A DNA stretch of 9,013 bases from CAZEHJ01 sp964512485. GTDB lineage: Bacteria > Bacteroidota > Rhodothermia > Rhodothermales > UBA10348. The stretch lies in the NCBI GenBank assembly GCA_964512485.1, contig CAZEHJ010000102.1, positions 1-9,013 of the forward strand, read 5' to 3'. This document shows, in pieces, positions 5,758 through 9,013 of this stretch. The notes under the pieces were generated by a model that saw nothing but the letters and a program-made list of their open reading frames with translations, was not told the origin of the DNA and ran no database searches. Position numbers and translations under genes: made by a program. Numbering within the stretch: position 1 is the stretch's first letter; each line of letters opens with the position of its first letter.

Positions 5758-6891
5758 ATGAGAACAATTCTACCATCAATTTCTGCGAACAGGCTTCAGA
5801 CAGGGCTTTGTCTGATTCTATTCACGGCGATCTTCGTGCAGCCGAGTAGTGCACAGATGCAAGAAGAAGCATTTCAATTGGTTGCTTCGGACGGGTTCGA
5901 ACTGGAGGCCAAGATCGCATTTCCTCAGACGGATGTCGATCGGGTCATGGTTCTGATTCACGGATCCGGTCCACAGTCCATGGATTCGGATCTTACAAGA
6001 GTCACCAAAGAAGGGAAGACCAATCTGTTTTTTGTCGACGTAAGTAGATCTCTGACCCAGGCCGGTTTCGCAACCGTGCGCTATAACAAGCGCTCGTACC
6101 AGACCAACAAAAAGCTGGGAGCTGAGCCTGCTTTCCAGTATGACGGGGTCTACACGGCGTTTGCTGCCAATCCGCTGAAATATTTCGTCGAGGATGCGCA
6201 GGATGCTGTTCGGTACGTGGAAGAGCGATTTCCCGGCGCTGAGATTTATCTGCTCGGTCACAGTCAGGGAGCTTACATCGCCCTGCAGGTTGCCTCGGTA
6301 ATGCCCCAGGTCCGTGGCGTGGCGTTGATCGGGTACGCGCTTTCGACGACGGATACTCTCGTTTTGGAACAGACGGTTTATAGACCGCAGAAACTGTTTA
6401 CGGATCTGGATACCAACGGAGACGACAATCTCAATACCGATGAACTGAGTGTCGGTACGGCGATATCAGCATCACTACTTCGTCAGATTCCGATCATTGA
6501 TCTCGACGGAGACGGCATGGTTTCGCTCATGGAATTCCGCGCAGGCAATCTGTCCAATCTGTTTATGAGGGATCTGGTCGGCGTTATCAGGGAGCAGGAA
6601 GGCCGCTACCCGAGAACGGCGGAAATCCTGGCTGCCTCGGAGTTCAAGGTGGCCTTCTTTCAAGGACTATGGGACAATCAGACTCCGGCCTATAACGCCA
6701 AGGCCGTCGACCTGTTGGTCCGGCATGTCTGGCGAAAAGACAACTTCTCATTCAATTTCTTTCCCGGGCTTGGCCATGCGCTTGACAAACGTACAGCGTA
6801 CGACGACCTGGTCTACGATGTGATATCGCCTGAGGCAAATCGAGAAATGGCGCAGACGCTGGATTCGTTTTTCAAGGGGTCTGAGGATTGA
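5758..6891 (+). CDS. Secreted alpha/beta hydrolase with an EF-hand pair in the lid region
   Basis: A 377-residue exported hydrolase, probably an esterase, acyltransferase or peptidase-like enzyme of the alpha/beta fold; its substrate is unknown. The signal peptide ends at about SSA32 before Gln33. The oxyanion motif HGSGP is at 68-72 and the nucleophile elbow GHSQG at 167-171 (Ser169). Asp306 in FFQGLWDNQTP and His340 in GLGHALDKR complete a plausible Ser-Asp-His triad. Between the strand after the nucleophile (VRGVALIGYAL) and the strand before Asp306 lies an insert holding two canonical 12-residue EF-hand loops. Loop one is 218-229 (D218, N220, D222, N224, N226, E229) and loop two is 248-259 (D248, D250, D252, S256, E259). 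Calcium binding is therefore likely, possibly ordering the lid in the calcium-rich outside. It lies 66 bases after sdpI on the same strand with a strong hairpin between, so co-transcription is possible but not certain. It converges with the flavoenzyme gene 43 bases on. Confidence 0.92.
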   Translation: MRTILPSISANRLQTGLCLILFTAIFVQPSSAQMQEEAFQLVASDGFELEAKIAFPQTDVDRVMVLIHGSGPQSMDSDLTRVTKEGKTNLFFVDVSRSLTQAGFATVRYNKRSYQTNKKLGAEPAFQYDGVYTAFAANPLKYFVEDAQDAVRYVEERFPGAEIYLLGHSQGAYIALQVASVMPQVRGVALIGYALSTTDTLVLEQTVYRPQKLFTDLDTNGDDNLNTDELSVGTAISASLLRQIPIIDLDGDGMVSLMEFRAGNLSNLFMRDLVGVIREQEGRYPRTAEILAASEFKVAFFQGLWDNQTPAYNAKAVDLLVRHVWRKDNFSFNFFPGLGHALDKRTAYDDLVYDVISPEANREMAQTLDSFFKGSED

Positions 6892-6934
6892 TCTGCACTC
6901 TCCGGGCGGTCATTCTCGTCGGATGTCGCCTCAT

Positions 6935-8851
6935 CTAGCCCAATTCCTTAACGGCTCGCCATGCCTGTTCCATTGCAACATGTGCATAGGAACTGAGGGC
7001 TGAATCGATGTTGGCGATCGTAACCCGGCCAAATGGTTGTCGGCCTATTCTGGCCATTTCGGGAAGGTCAGAGTCGAAAAGTGATGATCCACCATACGCG
7101 TAGCCGTGCGCCCACCGATTTACAGTGATGCTTTCAACATCCCTGTCAAAATCAAACAGCTCTGCTGGCAGCATTCCTCCAAGGTGCTCCCTGATTTCCG
7201 TTTCGTAATCAGCAAAGCTCGTCTCTAACATCTTGTAGCGTACTTCACGAAATTGCTCGATCGGAGGAGCGCCGGCGGTTTCTCCGAATGGACACGCTAT
7301 CATCATGATGGCGCACGGATCGTCCGGGGACTGACTGAACTCATAGCCGCCAATGCTGACCGGGAAGTCCATCATGACCACCTGATGCATATTTCCGGGG
7401 CACATGGCCATTCCCACTCCCAGCTCCTTGATGGCCCTCCAGTTTCTCAACCCTACCGTCGTGTACTGCAATGGCATCTTTACAATGCGTTTCAAAGCTG
7501 CAGCTTGCTCCGTTGGAAGCTCTGGCATGATGTGCGGAATGATTCCATTGTAGCAGGCCATAACCACACCGCTTCCCTTTACACGGTATGAGGTATTGTC
7601 GTTGATGTAGGATACGAGGACTTCGTCCGAAGCGTCTGGGTCGCCCACATGTTCTACACGGACAACCGTGCTGTTGAGCCTGATACGAACCGCATTCCGG
7701 GGTCTGTCCAATTCGGAATAGTCAAATTTGGCAAGGACGACTTCCTCAGCATTATCAGCTTTTGCGACATCAGGAACCATCTTTTGCACCAACGAACGGG
7801 CGATGGTGGCATTGCCGTCCGGGAAATGATGGATGTATTGGTCAGCATCGTCGAGAATGTATCCGTAATCCTCGATGCTCTGGTAATACGCCTCTTCGCC
7901 GATCACGAATTTTAGAGAGGTCGGATCCAGACCCAGCGCGCCACATTCCAGGGCCTCGGCTATCGTGAGTACATCCGTTCCCGCGGCCATGAAGTCTGAA
8001 CAGGAGCTTCTGGCCATATCCAACACGTCCGGGTCATTCACTCCCAATGTGTTCTTTAGGTAGTCAAAGTAGGAATGGGTAGAGATGAATTCTTCCAGCT
8101 CGTCCGCCGGCACGTCCAAAACATGAACGCCACTCCGCAGTGCGATCAACAGCTGTCGTTTGCTTTCCCCGCTCAGAGGCACCTGTTGGACGGCCTCTTC
8201 GTGAGACAGCTCCGGACGTTTAAGTCCTTCCAGGAACCACGGGTAGTCGCAAAATGGGTGCTTTACAACTTTGTCCTCACCAAACCTCTTCTCGTTGAAA
8301 TACGTGACGGCTCCCAGGTTATTCCGCTTGAAGAAGTCGTGGTCATACGCCGTCTTGAATCGATCCAGATCGACGCCCAGATCGTCCAACAGCTTCCGGG
8401 GGATTTCGCCAAAGGTGTGAGGGCTCGCCAGGCTCTGCGATCCGCCAAATGACAATCGAATGTTGTCGTCGATGGCGTGCTCGTTTCTCTTAGCGTGGCC
8501 GCCAAAGTCATCGTGATTGTCCAGGATGAGCACTTTTTTGTCTTTTCCATGCTCCTGCTGGTAGAAATAAGCAGCCGAAAGCCCGCTGATTCCGCCTCCA
8601 ACAACGATCAGGTCGTACTCTTCGTTTAGTTCAGTAGTGGGTCCCCAATCCGTCTTATTCTCGCGCGCCAGACTGTGCGCGTGTGTGTTCGAACCTGGAT
8701 GGCTGCCGCGAAGGCCTGTGAGTGCAGGTGGGTAATAGGTTGGATTGAGCATTTCCAACACTGTTTCGCTGGTGCAGCCCAGGGGAAGCATGGACGCCCC
8801 ACCTACCAACAGCGCCCCGTTGAGGAAATCACGTCTCGTTATTTTGCTCAT
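6935..8851 (-). CDS. Tat-exported FAD-dependent oxidoreductase, spermidine dehydrogenase-like
   Basis: A 638-residue flavoprotein. A twin-arginine signal (TRRDFL at 5-10, then a weakly hydrophobic core to about 24) predicts export in folded form, presumably with FAD bound. The Rossmann dinucleotide motif VVGGGISGLSAAYFY is at 83-97 with the acidic ribose-binding Asp111 at the end of strand two. The conserved blocks YYPPALTGLRGSHPGS (39-54), HHFPDGNATIARSLV (341-355) and RWAHGYAY (579-586), and the C-terminal FGRVTIANIDSALSSYAH, match what I recall of a bacterial family annotated as NAD(P)/FAD-binding proteins related to Pseudomonas spermidine dehydrogenase. The true substrate is not known from sequence. 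Cys26 in PLGCTS could be a lipid site, but Pro at -3 makes a poor lipobox. ATG 8851 is fixed by the Tat motif. It is a single-gene unit as far as the window shows, with no obvious Shine-Dalgarno and a TAG stop. Confidence 0.92.
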   Translation of the reverse strand: MSKITRRDFLNGALLVGGASMLPLGCTSETVLEMLNPTYYPPALTGLRGSHPGSNTHAHSLARENKTDWGPTTELNEEYDLIVVGGGISGLSAAYFYQQEHGKDKKVLILDNHDDFGGHAKRNEHAIDDNIRLSFGGSQSLASPHTFGEIPRKLLDDLGVDLDRFKTAYDHDFFKRNNLGAVTYFNEKRFGEDKVVKHPFCDYPWFLEGLKRPELSHEEAVQQVPLSGESKRQLLIALRSGVHVLDVPADELEEFISTHSYFDYLKNTLGVNDPDVLDMARSSCSDFMAAGTDVLTIAEALECGALGLDPTSLKFVIGEEAYYQSIEDYGYILDDADQYIHHFPDGNATIARSLVQKMVPDVAKADNAEEVVLAKFDYSELDRPRNAVRIRLNSTVVRVEHVGDPDASDEVLVSYINDNTSYRVKGSGVVMACYNGIIPHIMPELPTEQAAALKRIVKMPLQYTTVGLRNWRAIKELGVGMAMCPGNMHQVVMMDFPVSIGGYEFSQSPDDPCAIMMIACPFGETAGAPPIEQFREVRYKMLETSFADYETEIREHLGGMLPAELFDFDRDVESITVNRWAHGYAYGGSSLFDSDLPEMARIGRQPFGRVTIANIDSALSSYAHVAMEQAWRAVKELG

Positions 8852-9013
8852 CGCATGTCGCTTTTCGGGGATGTTTCAGGCTTGGTCGTGGGGGATCAAG
8901 AGCCGGGTCATGATCAGCGGGCGGGCCTATCGGGTTTTCGTTTGCGCGGACCATTCGCCAACCCACAGGAAAGTAATCGTTTAAAGTGGTCGTAGCCAGT
9001 CGCGCGAATCTGG
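8852..9013. other. Upstream region of the flavoenzyme gene, no recognisable gene
   Basis: On the minus strand TTGATC and AAACAT, 17 bases apart, are a weak promoter-like pair ending about 25 bases before the flavoenzyme start. One minus-strand frame is open from the edge for about 32 residues (ending RKPDRPAR, stop near 8917) and could be the tail of an upstream gene, but it is not recognisable. The plus-strand ORFs here run across the flavoenzyme gene and are shadows. Confidence 0.4.

Noticed and set aside
6892..6934. Terminator in the convergent gap between hydrolase and flavoenzyme
   Set aside because: Only a 4-bp GGCG/CGCC pairing with a large loop and no U-tract can be drawn.
660..6937. 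Recoding of TAG as a sense codon in this genome
   Set aside because: Proteins ending in TAG end at the expected place for their families, and reading through the flavoenzyme TAG meets a TGA after about 20 codons, so TAG behaves as a normal stop.
8263..8604. Long ORFs within the flavoenzyme region in other frames and on the plus strand (8075-8452, 8675-8995)
   Set aside because: They overlap a continuous 638-residue conserved protein and show no recognisable features.
8774..8776. Cys26 of the flavoenzyme as a lipoprotein cleavage site
   Set aside because: The sequence before it (LPLGC) has Pro at -3 instead of the usual Leu/Val/Ile, so a lipobox is not supported.

Overview
The window looks like chromosomal DNA from a Gram-negative bacterium of the Bacteroidota/Rhodothermota/Balneolota kind. 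This is an inference from three things: a MacA-TolC type envelope-spanning exporter, three Sec signal peptides that each end just before a Gln (ASA|QQ, VAA|QT, SSA|QM), and the lack of clear Shine-Dalgarno sequences before most starts. Base composition is moderate and even. I saw no insertion sequence, phage gene, CRISPR array, rRNA or tRNA.

Layout. Positions 1-3470 (minus strand) hold a tripartite export operon transcribed as outer-membrane TolC-like channel, then MacA/HlyD-like adaptor, then MacB/LolD-type ATPase. The ATPase runs off the left edge. All three genes lie in one reading frame and are separated only by single TAG codons. Positions 3471-3834 are a divergent intergenic region with inverted repeats. 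Positions 3835-4572 (plus) encode an unrecognised secreted protein, followed by a good intrinsic terminator. Positions 4730-5691 (plus) are an SdpR-type ArsR repressor and an SdpI-type membrane protein, coupled by an ATGA overlap and preceded by a promoter-like element and an inverted repeat that could be the repressor's operator. A strong hairpin sits between sdpI and the next gene, a secreted alpha/beta hydrolase (5758-6891) that carries two canonical EF-hand calcium loops in its lid region. Convergent to it (6935-8851, minus) is a Tat-exported FAD-dependent oxidoreductase resembling spermidine dehydrogenase. The last 162 bases hold no recognisable gene.

How they may work together. The export operon would move a peptide, lipid, antibiotic or similar substrate from the inner membrane or periplasm to outside. 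The SdpR/SdpI pair is, in Bacillus subtilis, an immunity and signalling module against the SDP toxin, but no SdpA/B/C toxin genes are visible here, so this is an orphan envelope-sensing or immunity pair. The hydrolase may be co-transcribed with it, subject to the hairpin. The FAD enzyme is a separate transcription unit. Most of the window is recognisable. The least explained items are the EF-hand-bearing hydrolase, its linkage to sdpRI through the hairpin, the same-frame TAG-separated export operon, and the unrecognised secreted protein.
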